Shown in pieces: positions 1 to 5,468 of a DNA stretch of 5,943 nt; the stretch's first letter is position 1; every line of letters begins with the position of its first letter. The notes under the pieces are model-generated. The model saw nothing but the letters and a program-made list of their open reading frames with translations, had not been told where the DNA came from and did no database searches. Made by a program: the position numbers and the translations under genes. This stretch comes from CAZIOQ01 sp964540975 (GTDB lineage Bacteria; Patescibacteriota; Microgenomatia; UBA12405; UBA6130): the NCBI GenBank assembly GCA_964540975.1, contig CAZIOQ010000038.1, positions 1-5,943 on the forward strand, read 5' to 3'.

Positions 1-1
1 A

Positions 2-502
2 CCTTATATTTTTGCTTATGGATCACCAGCTCCTAGAAAAAATATTTATCGATTAATCAAGGCATTCCAATTAGTTAAAAAAGAAATCGCCTGTCAATTA
101 GTGATTTGCGGACATTATCAACCAAGTTTTGCTCTTCCTGATGATGTTATTCTCACTGGTTTTTTGCCTCGTCAAGAAATGCTTTTGTTATTTTCAAAGG
201 CAAAATTATTTGTTTATCCTTCTTTATATGAAGGTTTCGGTTTGCCAATCTTAGAAGCTTTTTCTTTAAATATACCGGTAGTGACTAGTAATCTTTCCAG
301 TATGGCAGAAATTGGGGAAAATGCCACAATTTTAATCAACCCTAAATCAACAAAAAGCATTGCTCAAGGAATCAAAAAAATTCTCAAGAACAAAAATATC
401 CGCAACAATCTAGTAAAATTAGGGAGGAGAAGAGCGAAGGAATTTAATTGGGAGAAAACTACTCGACAGACCCTTAAAGTTTATCAAAGATTAGTAAAAT
501 GA
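2..502 (+). CDS. GT4-family glycosyltransferase, 5'-truncated by window edge
   Basis: This is the C-terminal 166 residues of a retaining GT-B glycosyltransferase (GT4, 'glycosyl transferases group 1'), a cytoplasmic enzyme that moves a sugar from a nucleotide-sugar donor to a growing glycan. The frame is open from base 2, so the gene starts upstream. The GTG at 101 lies inside the donor domain and is not a credible start. The visible part begins with the donor-domain strand and the P-R-K-N-I motif (visible residues 11-15). It continues to the EX7E motif (E77 and E85, within YEGFGLPILE) and the usual C-terminal helices. Only the donor-binding half is present, so the acceptor cannot be guessed. 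Its last four bases (ATGA, 499-502) overlap the start of the next gene, which is also GT4, so the two are probably translationally coupled. The family is certain; the sugar and linkage are unknown. Confidence 0.93.
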   Translation, partial: PYIFAYGSPAPRKNIYRLIKAFQLVKKEIACQLVICGHYQPSFALPDDVILTGFLPRQEMLLLFSKAKLFVYPSLYEGFGLPILEAFSLNIPVVTSNLSSMAEIGENATILINPKSTKSIAQGIKKILKNKNIRNNLVKLGRRRAKEFNWEKTTRQTLKVYQRLVK

Positions 503-1668
503 TTATTGCAATAGATGGCAACGAAGCCAATGTCAAAAATAGGGTAGGAGTAAATCAGTTTGCTTTTGAGATCTTATGGGCAATATATCAAAATTATTGC
601 CGATGTCCGATTTCAAATTTCAAGAAATTCTTAATTTTTTTCAAAGAAAAACCATTTTCAGATTTGCCACCGGAAACTAAGTGGTGGCGATATGAAGTTT
701 TTGGCCCAAAACAATTTTGGACTTGGACCGGCTTGGTAAAAAGACTTTTTTTAAGAAAACCAAAACCAGATATTTTATTTACCCCCTCTCATTATGGACC
801 AGCATTTTCTCCCATTCCTTTTGTAATCTCTATAATGGATTTGGGGTTTTTAAGATGGCCTCAACAATTTACCAAAAAAGATTTTTATCAACTCAAATTT
901 TGGACAAAATGGTCGGTGAAAAAAGCCACTAAAATTATTGCTATCTCCAAATTTACAAAGAAGGATTTGATTAAAACTTATAAAATTAATCCCCAAAAAG
1001 TGGTAGTTGCCTATCCAGGATGGAAAAAAATTAAAAGTCAAAAATTTAAAGACAAAAATTACCAATCAAAATTAAAATTTATCAAAAATAAATATCAAAT
1101 AAAAGGTGATTATATTCTTTGTTTAGGTACTTTAAAACCAAGTAAAAATATCGAAGGATTAATAGATGCTTATTCTATTTTGGTTTCCAGAAACAAAATT
1201 CTTGATTCAAAATTAGTCATTGCTGGGAAAAAAGGCTGGTTATACAAAGACATTTTTAGAAAGGTTAAAAAGTCCAATCTAGAGAGAAACGTTATCTTTA
1301 CTGGTTTTGTACCCGATGAGGAAGTACCAATTTTGCTTAAAGGAGCAAAAGTTTTTGTCCTCCCTTCTTTTTGGGAAGGAGCAGGAATTCCAGCCTTGGA
1401 AGCGATGGCTGCCGGAGTACCGGTTGTCTGTTCAAACCAAGGAGCCCTACCGGAAATCGCAAATAATGCAGCAGTGATGATTAATCCTTATTCTCCAAAA
1501 AATATTGCTCAAGGAATAAAAAAAGCCCTAAACAACAAAGATCTTAGACGAAAATTAATCAAGATGGGTAAAAAAAGAGCAAAAATGTTTAGTTGGAACA
1601 AATGTAGTAAAATAATTTTGGAGACGTTAATAAATGAAATAGACAGATTACAATATGAAAATAGGTGA
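499..1668 (+). CDS. GT4-family glycosyltransferase
   Basis: A complete 389-residue GT-B glycosyltransferase of family GT4, the usual length for the family. The N-terminal acceptor domain starts MIIAIDGNEAN, with the glycine-containing G17-V-N-Q loop, and includes the S-I-M-D-L stretch (111-115) and A-I-S-K-F-T-K-K-D (148-156). These resemble the mannosyltransferase-like GT4 subgroup. The donor domain has L-G-T-L-K-P-S-K-N (209-217), where the usual Arg before Lys-Asn is Ser. It also has V-I-F-T-G-F (265-270) and the EX7E motif at E293 and E301. There is no signal peptide or membrane segment, so the enzyme is cytoplasmic, presumably at the inner face of the membrane. The ATG lies in the ATGA overlap with the previous gene and has no strong Shine-Dalgarno sequence, which fits coupling. 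The gene ends 14 nt inside the next. Its C-terminal 50 residues strongly resemble those of the upstream GT4 gene. Donor and acceptor are unknown. Confidence 0.95.
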   Translation: MIIAIDGNEANVKNRVGVNQFAFEILWAIYQNYCRCPISNFKKFLIFFKEKPFSDLPPETKWWRYEVFGPKQFWTWTGLVKRLFLRKPKPDILFTPSHYGPAFSPIPFVISIMDLGFLRWPQQFTKKDFYQLKFWTKWSVKKATKIIAISKFTKKDLIKTYKINPQKVVVAYPGWKKIKSQKFKDKNYQSKLKFIKNKYQIKGDYILCLGTLKPSKNIEGLIDAYSILVSRNKILDSKLVIAGKKGWLYKDIFRKVKKSNLERNVIFTGFVPDEEVPILLKGAKVFVLPSFWEGAGIPALEAMAAGVPVVCSNQGALPEIANNAAVMINPYSPKNIAQGIKKALNNKDLRRKLIKMGKKRAKMFSWNKCSKIILETLINEIDRLQYENR

Positions 1669-2299
1669 TAGTCTTGAAATCAGCTTTTTGCCACCAAGGT
1701 TAAATTTTTATAATCGGATGGGGCAACAGCTAGAAATTAGCATAGCACAACAAAAAATAATCAACCGAATCAAAAGCTGGTTTTTTGATTTTTGGTTAAT
1801 GATCTTAAATTTTGTTACCTGGTGTCCAATTTGGATAATCAGAAAGTTTTTCTTCGTAATCTCTGGTGTTAAATTAGGCAAAAAGAGTAAACTCCATTCT
1901 GGTTGTTGGTTTTTTGATCCTAGAAATATTGATATCGGCGAAGGGAGTATTATTGGCTATCGGACATTCCTTGATGGAAGAACGACTTTAAAAATTGGCG
2001 CTAATGTAGCTATTGCCTCTGAAGTAATGATCTATAATTCTGAACATGCAATTAATTCAGAAGATATGAAAGCAACAAAGCAACCAGTAATAATCCAAGA
2101 TTATGTTTTTATTGGACCAAGGGCAATTATCCTACCAGGGGTAACAATCGCCAAGGGAGCGGTAGTGGCAGCGGGAGCAGTAGTGACAAAAAATGTACCG
2201 GAAAAAGCGATTGTCGCCGGAATTCCGGCAAAATTAATTGGAAAAAGAAAAATTAAAAACTTTAGTTATAAACTAGGAAGAAGTCGTTTATTCCAATGA
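1655..2299 (+). CDS. Hexapeptide-repeat (LbH) O-acyltransferase, MAT/WcaF-like
   Basis: A 214-residue left-handed beta-helix acyltransferase, likely to O-acetylate a sugar of the surface glycan from acetyl-CoA. From about residue 72 the protein follows hexapeptide periodicity (V-K-L-G-K-K, I-D-I-G-E-G, L-K-I-G-A-N, V-F-I-G-P-R, V-T-I-A-K-G). It ends with the family signature A-G-A-V-V-T-K-N-V-P followed by V-A-G-I-P-A-K-L-I-G (173-196). The probable catalytic His is H131, in Y-N-S-E-H. Residues 43-70 are hydrophobic and aromatic with a P-I-W-I-I-R element, as in WcaF/WbbJ-like proteins that sit on the membrane. The start is uncertain: ATG 1655 overlaps the previous gene by 14 nt and has a weak ribosome site, and Met22 (ATG 1718) would also leave the whole domain. 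The acyl group and target are not readable from sequence. Confidence 0.92.
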   Translation: MKIGDSLEISFLPPRLNFYNRMGQQLEISIAQQKIINRIKSWFFDFWLMILNFVTWCPIWIIRKFFFVISGVKLGKKSKLHSGCWFFDPRNIDIGEGSIIGYRTFLDGRTTLKIGANVAIASEVMIYNSEHAINSEDMKATKQPVIIQDYVFIGPRAIILPGVTIAKGAVVAAGAVVTKNVPEKAIVAGIPAKLIGKRKIKNFSYKLGRSRLFQ

Positions 2300-2390
2300 A
2301 GCCTCTTTGCTTATGGAAAGACAAAGCTTTCGCCAGCGGGGAAATGAAGCCTCTCCACCTCGGGAAAGGCATAAATTTCCTTGGGCGGTT
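2295..2390 (+). repeat. Two imperfect 48-nt tandem repeat units in a G+C-rich island
   Basis: Unit 1 is 2295-2342 and unit 2 is 2343-2390. Both begin with the identical 12-mer AATGAAGCCTCT, carry GGAAAG at the same offset (2315 and 2363), and share TTTC near the same later position. By hand alignment about 30 of the first 46 positions match. The units sit in a stretch where 80 of 150 bases (2301-2450) are G or C, against roughly one third in the flanking genes. The unit length of 48 is divisible by three, so the duplication keeps the small open frame in phase. This could be a remnant of a mobile or palindromic intergenic element, or a true small-gene duplication. Confidence 0.6.
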
Positions 2391-2475
2391 CGGCTTCTTT
2401 CTTGCCTCATTCCTCCCCGCTTTTGGAAAGGGGGGTATTCTGAGGCGCGAAATAAAAATTTCAAAATTTCTTTAA
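2296..2475 (+). CDS. Possible 59-residue small protein in G+C-rich island (doubtful)
   Basis: An open frame of 59 codons begins at an ATG that forms an ATGA overlap with the stop of the acyltransferase gene. It ends with TAA three bases before the ATG of the next gene, so it fills the only gap in the cluster exactly. The product starts MKPLCLWKDK, repeats MKPL at residue 17, has a Phe/Gly/Leu-rich middle (N-F-L-G-R-F-G-F-F-L-A, residues 27-37) and a basic tail (R-R-E-I-K-I-S-K-F-L). I recognise no family. Against it: base composition is about 53% G+C over most of its length, unlike every neighbour. Phrases such as F-L-P-A-F-G-K-G-G look like the translation of a palindromic intergenic repeat. 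A 60-codon open frame at this composition is not rare by chance. The junction geometry is the main argument in its favour. Confidence 0.25.
   Translation: MKPLCLWKDKAFASGEMKPLHLGKGINFLGRFGFFLASFLPAFGKGGILRREIKISKFL
2336..2435 (+). other. Structured region with two mutually exclusive hairpins
   Basis: GCGGGG (2336-2341) can pair with CCCCGC (2415-2420), and the stem continues with AATGA (2343-2347) against TCATT (2407-2411). A further internal pairing, GAAGCC (2346-2351) with GGCTTC (2392-2397), is an alternative. The same CCCC (2415-2418) can instead pair with GGGG (2431-2434). That second stem stacks on an inner stem of CTTT (2420-2423) with AAAG (2427-2430), with a TGG loop and G2419 bulged. 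The two folds cannot form together. No T-run follows 2435, so this is not a standard intrinsic terminator. It may act in mRNA processing, stability or control of the downstream genes, or simply be a palindromic repeat; the function is unproven. Confidence 0.45.
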
Positions 2476-2478
2476 GTT

Positions 2479-3057
2479 ATGATTAAAAAGATCTTTTTGG
2501 CAATTGGTATTATCATTTCAATTTATTTAATTATTCCCAGTCCAATTTTACCACCACCTGATTTACCAGAAAGCCCCAAATCAGATGAGCCGGGAGATAC
2601 TTGGCAAATCACCAATGTCTCTGCCTATTATACAGACAAATCAAGACAAACAGTCATAAATTTCTACACTCAATATTTTTCAAAATCACCATTTTTAAAT
2701 ATTCCCTTACCTACTTATCGGCTTAATCATCCTCCGGAGTATGCAAAACAAGTCTTTATTGATACAAAACAAAGTTATTATCTTGAAGAAATTGTTCATC
2801 CCCTTAAAGAATCATTATTTGTTAATGGATTTGAATGGGAAAATGATGTTTTTACTCCTCCTCAAAGTCGCGCTCAAAATGCCTTAAAATTTCAAGATAG
2901 AATTTGGAAATCAAAAATTAGCTTAAGATGGTTCTATTCGCCGCTATTGTTAAACTTAATAATTTTTTGGGCTTCTTGGGTAATACTCTGGTTAATCGGC
3001 AAATTTTTTTATCAAGAAGCAATAAACTTGCTAAATATTTTGAGAAAAAGAAGGTGA
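2479..3057 (+). CDS. Uncharacterised membrane protein with two anchors and an outer domain
   Basis: A 192-residue protein that I cannot assign to a named family. Its architecture is clear: a short basic start (MIKK) and a hydrophobic segment at about 5-22, then a Pro-rich stalk (residues 20-30, P-S-P-I-L-P-P-P). A soluble stretch of about 120 residues follows (to about 150), then a second membrane segment at about 153-177 and a basic tail ending R-K-R-R. By the positive-inside rule both ends are cytoplasmic and the middle lies outside. The middle contains E-P-G-D-T (37-41), an aromatic-rich N-F-Y-T-Q-Y-F and the block Y-Y-L-E-E-I-V-H-P-L-K-E-S (100-112). From memory, similar E-P-G-D-T plus L-E-E-x-x-H-P-L proteins recur in Microgenomates genomes; this is unverified. 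The gene follows the G+C-rich island, has a weak ribosome site, and overlaps the GT2 gene by GTGA. Its place suggests a role in envelope glycan export or assembly. Confidence 0.85.
   Translation: MIKKIFLAIGIIISIYLIIPSPILPPPDLPESPKSDEPGDTWQITNVSAYYTDKSRQTVINFYTQYFSKSPFLNIPLPTYRLNHPPEYAKQVFIDTKQSYYLEEIVHPLKESLFVNGFEWENDVFTPPQSRAQNALKFQDRIWKSKISLRWFYSPLLLNLIIFWASWVILWLIGKFFYQEAINLLNILRKRR
3042..3056 (+). promoter_or_regulatory. Ribosome site and GTGA coupling that set the GT2 start
   Basis: A purine run (GAGAAAAAGAAG, 3042-3053) leads into GTG 3054, and the GTGA at 3054-3057 contains the TGA stop of the preceding gene. This is the same 4-nt geometry as the ATGA at 499-502. The product then starts K-T-I-K-P-V-I-S-I-I, exactly where GT2 domains normally begin. 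An ATG at 2928 in the same frame would add 42 residues wholly inside the preceding gene, with no domain content, so GTG 3054 is preferred. Confidence 0.75.
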
Positions 3058-3995
3058 AGACCATAAAACCAGTTATTTCAATTATCATTATTAATTACAA
3101 TACCAAAGAGCTTCTTTGGCAGTGTATTAATTCCATTCTCCAAAATGACAAAAGATTAACTTTTTCTCCCAATATCTCTAATTTTAAAAATGAAGCTTAC
3201 ATTCCGGCAGAAATTATTATTATTGACAATGGATCAACTGATGGTTCAGTCAAAATGATTAACCATCAACTATCAACCATTACCCATCGGCCATTAGCAA
3301 TTAAGTTGATTAAGAATCAAACAAATCTCGGTTTTGGGAAAGCTAATAACCGAGGAATGCAGGTTGCCAAAGGAGAATATATTCTCTTGCTTAACTCAGA
3401 TACAGAAGTCAAAGAAGGGGCAATCAGCCAAACCTTACTTTGGTTCTCCTCTCATCCTGAATTCGATATTATTGGTTGTAAACTGATAAATCCAGACGGT
3501 TGTATTCAACCGTCAGCAGGAAAATTCCCAACTCTCATTAATGTTTGCCGAATGCTTTTTTTCGACAGAATCATTAAAAAAAGACAAGTAATGTTTTCAC
3601 CCAAAAAAATTACCAAAGTTGATTGGATAATGGGGGCATTTATGCTCTTAAGAAAAGAGGTTTTTAGAAAAAGCAAAGGATTCGATGAAAATATTTTTAT
3701 GTATATGGAAGAGGTAGAATGGTGTTATAGATTAAAAAAATTTGGTTTCCGAATTGGTTTTTATCCCAATGCTAAAATTATTCACTTTGGTGGGGCGAGT
3801 TCCAAAAGAGGAGTTCCAATTATCAATATTTATAGAGGTTTAATTTATTTCTATCAAAAGCACAAAAGTAAAAACGAATTATTTATTTTAAAATTAATGC
3901 TAAAAGTTAAAGCATTATTAAGTTTAAGTTTAGGAATTATTTCCAATAATGACTATCTTAAAAAGACATACCAGCAAGCTCTGGCAATATCTTAA
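3054..3995 (+). CDS. GT2-family glycosyltransferase, rhamnosyltransferase (WbbL)-like
   Basis: A 313-residue inverting GT-A enzyme of family GT2, expected to add a sugar (often rhamnose from dTDP-rhamnose in this subgroup) to a lipid-linked glycan on the cytoplasmic face. From the GTG start the motifs are: S-I-I-I-I-N-Y-N (9-16), the nucleotide-binding D58-N-G-S-T-D63-G-S, L-G-F-G-K-A-N-N-R-G (92-101) and the DXD-equivalent L-N-S-D-T-E (113-118). Then come the acceptor-side W-I-M-G-A-F (191-196), the catalytic acidic cluster M-E-E-V-E-W-C-Y-R (218-226) and I-H-F-G-G-A-S (243-249). Two loops are longer than usual: about 31-52, and 70-82, which is encoded by a heptanucleotide repeat. The gene overlaps the preceding gene by 4 nt and the following one by 47 nt. 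The family is certain; rhamnose is only a suggestion. Confidence 0.93.
   Translation: MKTIKPVISIIIINYNTKELLWQCINSILQNDKRLTFSPNISNFKNEAYIPAEIIIIDNGSTDGSVKMINHQLSTITHRPLAIKLIKNQTNLGFGKANNRGMQVAKGEYILLLNSDTEVKEGAISQTLLWFSSHPEFDIIGCKLINPDGCIQPSAGKFPTLINVCRMLFFDRIIKKRQVMFSPKKITKVDWIMGAFMLLRKEVFRKSKGFDENIFMYMEEVEWCYRLKKFGFRIGFYPNAKIIHFGGASSKRGVPIINIYRGLIYFYQKHKSKNELFILKLMLKVKALLSLSLGIISNNDYLKKTYQQALAIS
3261..3295 (+). repeat. Degenerate heptanucleotide tandem repeat inside the GT2 gene
   Basis: Five consecutive 7-nt units starting at 3261, 3268, 3275, 3282 and 3289 follow the consensus AACCATC with 0, 1, 1, 1 and 3 mismatches. They encode roughly residues 70-81 of the GT2 protein (about N-H-Q-L-S-T-I-T-H-R-P-L), a loop that is near ten residues longer than in typical family members between D-G-S-V and the following strand. 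Short heptanucleotide repeats of this kind are known from intergenic regions of cyanobacteria. Here the array sits in a coding loop without breaking the frame. Confidence 0.6.
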
Positions 3996-5460
3996 AAAGA
4001 ATTTAAATCCAATAAAAGTAATCTTCATTGTTTTATTGGTATTTATTCCTCTTTATCCGAAATTTCCTTTTATGGGAGTAATTGGTACCTATGTCGCTAT
4101 CCGAATCGAAGACTTTTTGGTCTTAGGAGCAATTCTAATTTGGGGGCTGATTCAATTTAGGCAAGGATTACCTATATTAAAAGAAAAAATCCTTATTCTT
4201 TTTGGTCTTTATTGGTTGGTAGGAATAATTTCTCTTGTTTCTGCCTTATTGATTAGTGATCTTATTGAGCCAAAAATTGCCTTTTTGCATTTTTTCAGAA
4301 GAATTGAATATATGAGTTTGTTTTTTATTGCTTATGAGGCAATGAAAAACATATCTTTTTGGGAGCCGTTAATAACGATTCTAGTTACCTCAACTTTAGT
4401 CTTTGCTTATGGAATCGGTCAAAAATATTTTGGCCTGCCGGTTGTTTCGACTATGAATGAAGAATTTTCAAAAGGAATTCTTCTGTATCTTGATCAATGG
4501 ACTCGAATCAGTTCTACTTTTGCTGGTCATTATGATCTTGCTGTTTGGGTGTCTTTTTTACTTTCCCTATTTCCTGCTCTAATAATTTTAGCCAAACGGA
4601 ACTGGCAAAAATTTCTCCTTTTTATTTGTTTTGGTCTTAATTTTTATCTTCTTATTTTGACCGCTTCACGAGTTTCTTTTGCTGCTTATCTTATTGGTAT
4701 TTCGATTACCACGATTTTTTTGAAAAAAATTTTCTGGTTACCGCTCATCTTAGGTATAAGTTTATTTTTTGGATTTAGTTCAAAAGAACTCAATGCTCGT
4801 TTACAAGATGTAGTACAACCGGTAGCCATAAGGGTAGAGCAGATAGGGCTATCACAACAATCTGCCTTTTTAAAACAAACAGTAAGCGATAAATTATTAA
4901 AACCAATGCCTTATCAACCTTCTCCTACCCCAACTTTAATTCCGACGACACCTTCTCCTAAAAAAACTCCTGTTCCCGACAAATTAATAGCTCCAGAAGC
5001 TAGCCCGACTCCTGTGCTGACAACAATTACTCGGGAGATCAGAACCTGGCCCACTCCAGAAGAGGCAAAAGTTGCCGCTGCCAGATCATCAAGAATCAGA
5101 TTTGAGATTGAGTGGCCACGAGCAGCAAGGGCTTTCTTAAAAAATCCTTTATTAGGAACAGGTTTTTCTTCTCTTGGCTTAGCCACTGATAATGATTATC
5201 TAAGAATTTTAGGAGAAACGGGTATTTTAGGCTTTTTGACATTTTCTTTAATAATTATTTTCTTGATCAGAAAAGTTGGAGAAACGATTAAATGGGGCGA
5301 TGGCGACAGAAAAATAATTACTATTGGTTTGTTGGGAGGACTAGTTTCATTTTTAGCCAATGCTATTTTTATTGACGTCTTTGAAGCCTCAAAAGTGGCT
5401 TTTTATTTTTGGCTGTGGATGGGGATAATGTTCAGAATTAATTCAAAGTTAAAAACTTAG
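3949..5460 (+). CDS. O-antigen polymerase/ligase-like membrane protein (Wzy/WaaL, Wzy_C superfamily)
   Basis: A 503-residue polytopic protein that would polymerise lipid-linked repeat units or transfer a finished glycan outside the membrane. Hydrophobic segments lie near 23-37, 53-70, 82-104, 115-133, 139-157, 196-216, 221-238, 240-258 and 261-277. A large outer loop (about 278-420) is followed by segments near 421-440, 455-476 and 481-496. Superfamily signatures are R-I-S-S-T-F-A-G-H (186-194), L-T-A-S-R-V-S-F-A-A (237-246), the loop motif R-A-F-L-K-N-P-L-L-G-T-G-F (394-406) and D414-N-D-Y-L-R-I-L-G-E-T-G-I-L-G. The last matches the ligase pattern H-[NSQ]-x9-G-x2-G except that Asp replaces His. 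The loop has a Pro/Thr-rich insert (324-356). ATG 3949 overlaps the GT2 gene by 47 nt; AGGA at 3932-3935 may be its ribosome site, and no later start keeps the first membrane segment. Polymerase versus ligase cannot be settled. Confidence 0.9.
   Translation: MTILKRHTSKLWQYLKKNLNPIKVIFIVLLVFIPLYPKFPFMGVIGTYVAIRIEDFLVLGAILIWGLIQFRQGLPILKEKILILFGLYWLVGIISLVSALLISDLIEPKIAFLHFFRRIEYMSLFFIAYEAMKNISFWEPLITILVTSTLVFAYGIGQKYFGLPVVSTMNEEFSKGILLYLDQWTRISSTFAGHYDLAVWVSFLLSLFPALIILAKRNWQKFLLFICFGLNFYLLILTASRVSFAAYLIGISITTIFLKKIFWLPLILGISLFFGFSSKELNARLQDVVQPVAIRVEQIGLSQQSAFLKQTVSDKLLKPMPYQPSPTPTLIPTTPSPKKTPVPDKLIAPEASPTPVLTTITREIRTWPTPEEAKVAAARSSRIRFEIEWPRAARAFLKNPLLGTGFSSLGLATDNDYLRILGETGILGFLTFSLIIIFLIRKVGETIKWGDGDRKIITIGLLGGLVSFLANAIFIDVFEASKVAFYFWLWMGIMFRINSKLKT
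4882..5025 (+). repeat. In-frame Pro/Thr-rich imperfect duplication in the outer loop
   Basis: Residues 312-334 (starting V-S-D-K-L-L-K-P) and 342-359 (starting V-P-D-K-L-I-A-P) of the polymerase/ligase share the pattern V-x-D-K-L-x-x-P followed by S-P-T-P and a Leu/Thr tail. A direct repeat ACCTTCTCCTA at 4917-4927 and 4950-4960 is 33 nt apart, so in phase. Eleven of the 33 residues from 324 to 356 are Pro. The segment looks like an extended, low-complexity outer linker produced by local duplication. Confidence 0.55.
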
Positions 5461-5468
5461 AATTATCA

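Noticed and set aside
101..502. GTG at 101 as the start of the first gene
   Set aside because: The frame is open from base 2 and the upstream codons encode the conserved P-R-K-N-I donor-domain motif, so the gene is cut by the window edge and does not start at 101.
717..932. Plus-strand open frame of 71 codons inside the complete GT4 gene
   Set aside because: It lies fully within a well-supported gene in another frame and shows no recognisable protein features.
850..1065. Minus-strand open frame of 71 codons inside the complete GT4 gene
   Set aside because: It is antisense to conserved GT4 sequence, has no independent support and is Phe/Ile-rich as expected from complementing AT-rich codons.
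2412..2445. Intrinsic terminator after the acyltransferase gene
   Set aside because: The hairpin is strong but is followed by TATTCTGAGG rather than a T-run, so termination is not supported.
2400..2478. Promoter for the gene at 2479
   Set aside because: TATTCT at 2436 is a possible -10 box but no -35 element stands at a suitable distance, and the cluster otherwise reads as one transcript.
2928..3053. N-terminal extension of the GT2 protein from ATG 2928
   Set aside because: The extra 42 residues lie wholly inside the preceding gene, show no domain content, and would make a 130-nt overlap. GTG 3054 has a purine-rich ribosome site and a 4-nt coupling geometry.
499..3057. Recoded TGA (Gly or Trp), as in some CPR or Mycoplasma lineages
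   Set aside because: Four genes end at TGA right after complete domains, and three of these stops lie in start-stop overlaps, so TGA behaves as a normal stop.
4914..5186. Minus-strand open frame of 90 codons opposite the Pro/Thr loop
   Set aside because: Its Gly/Val-rich product is the complement of the Pro/Thr/Ala codons of the polymerase/ligase loop; the sense frame carries the conserved N-P-L-L-G-T-G motif.
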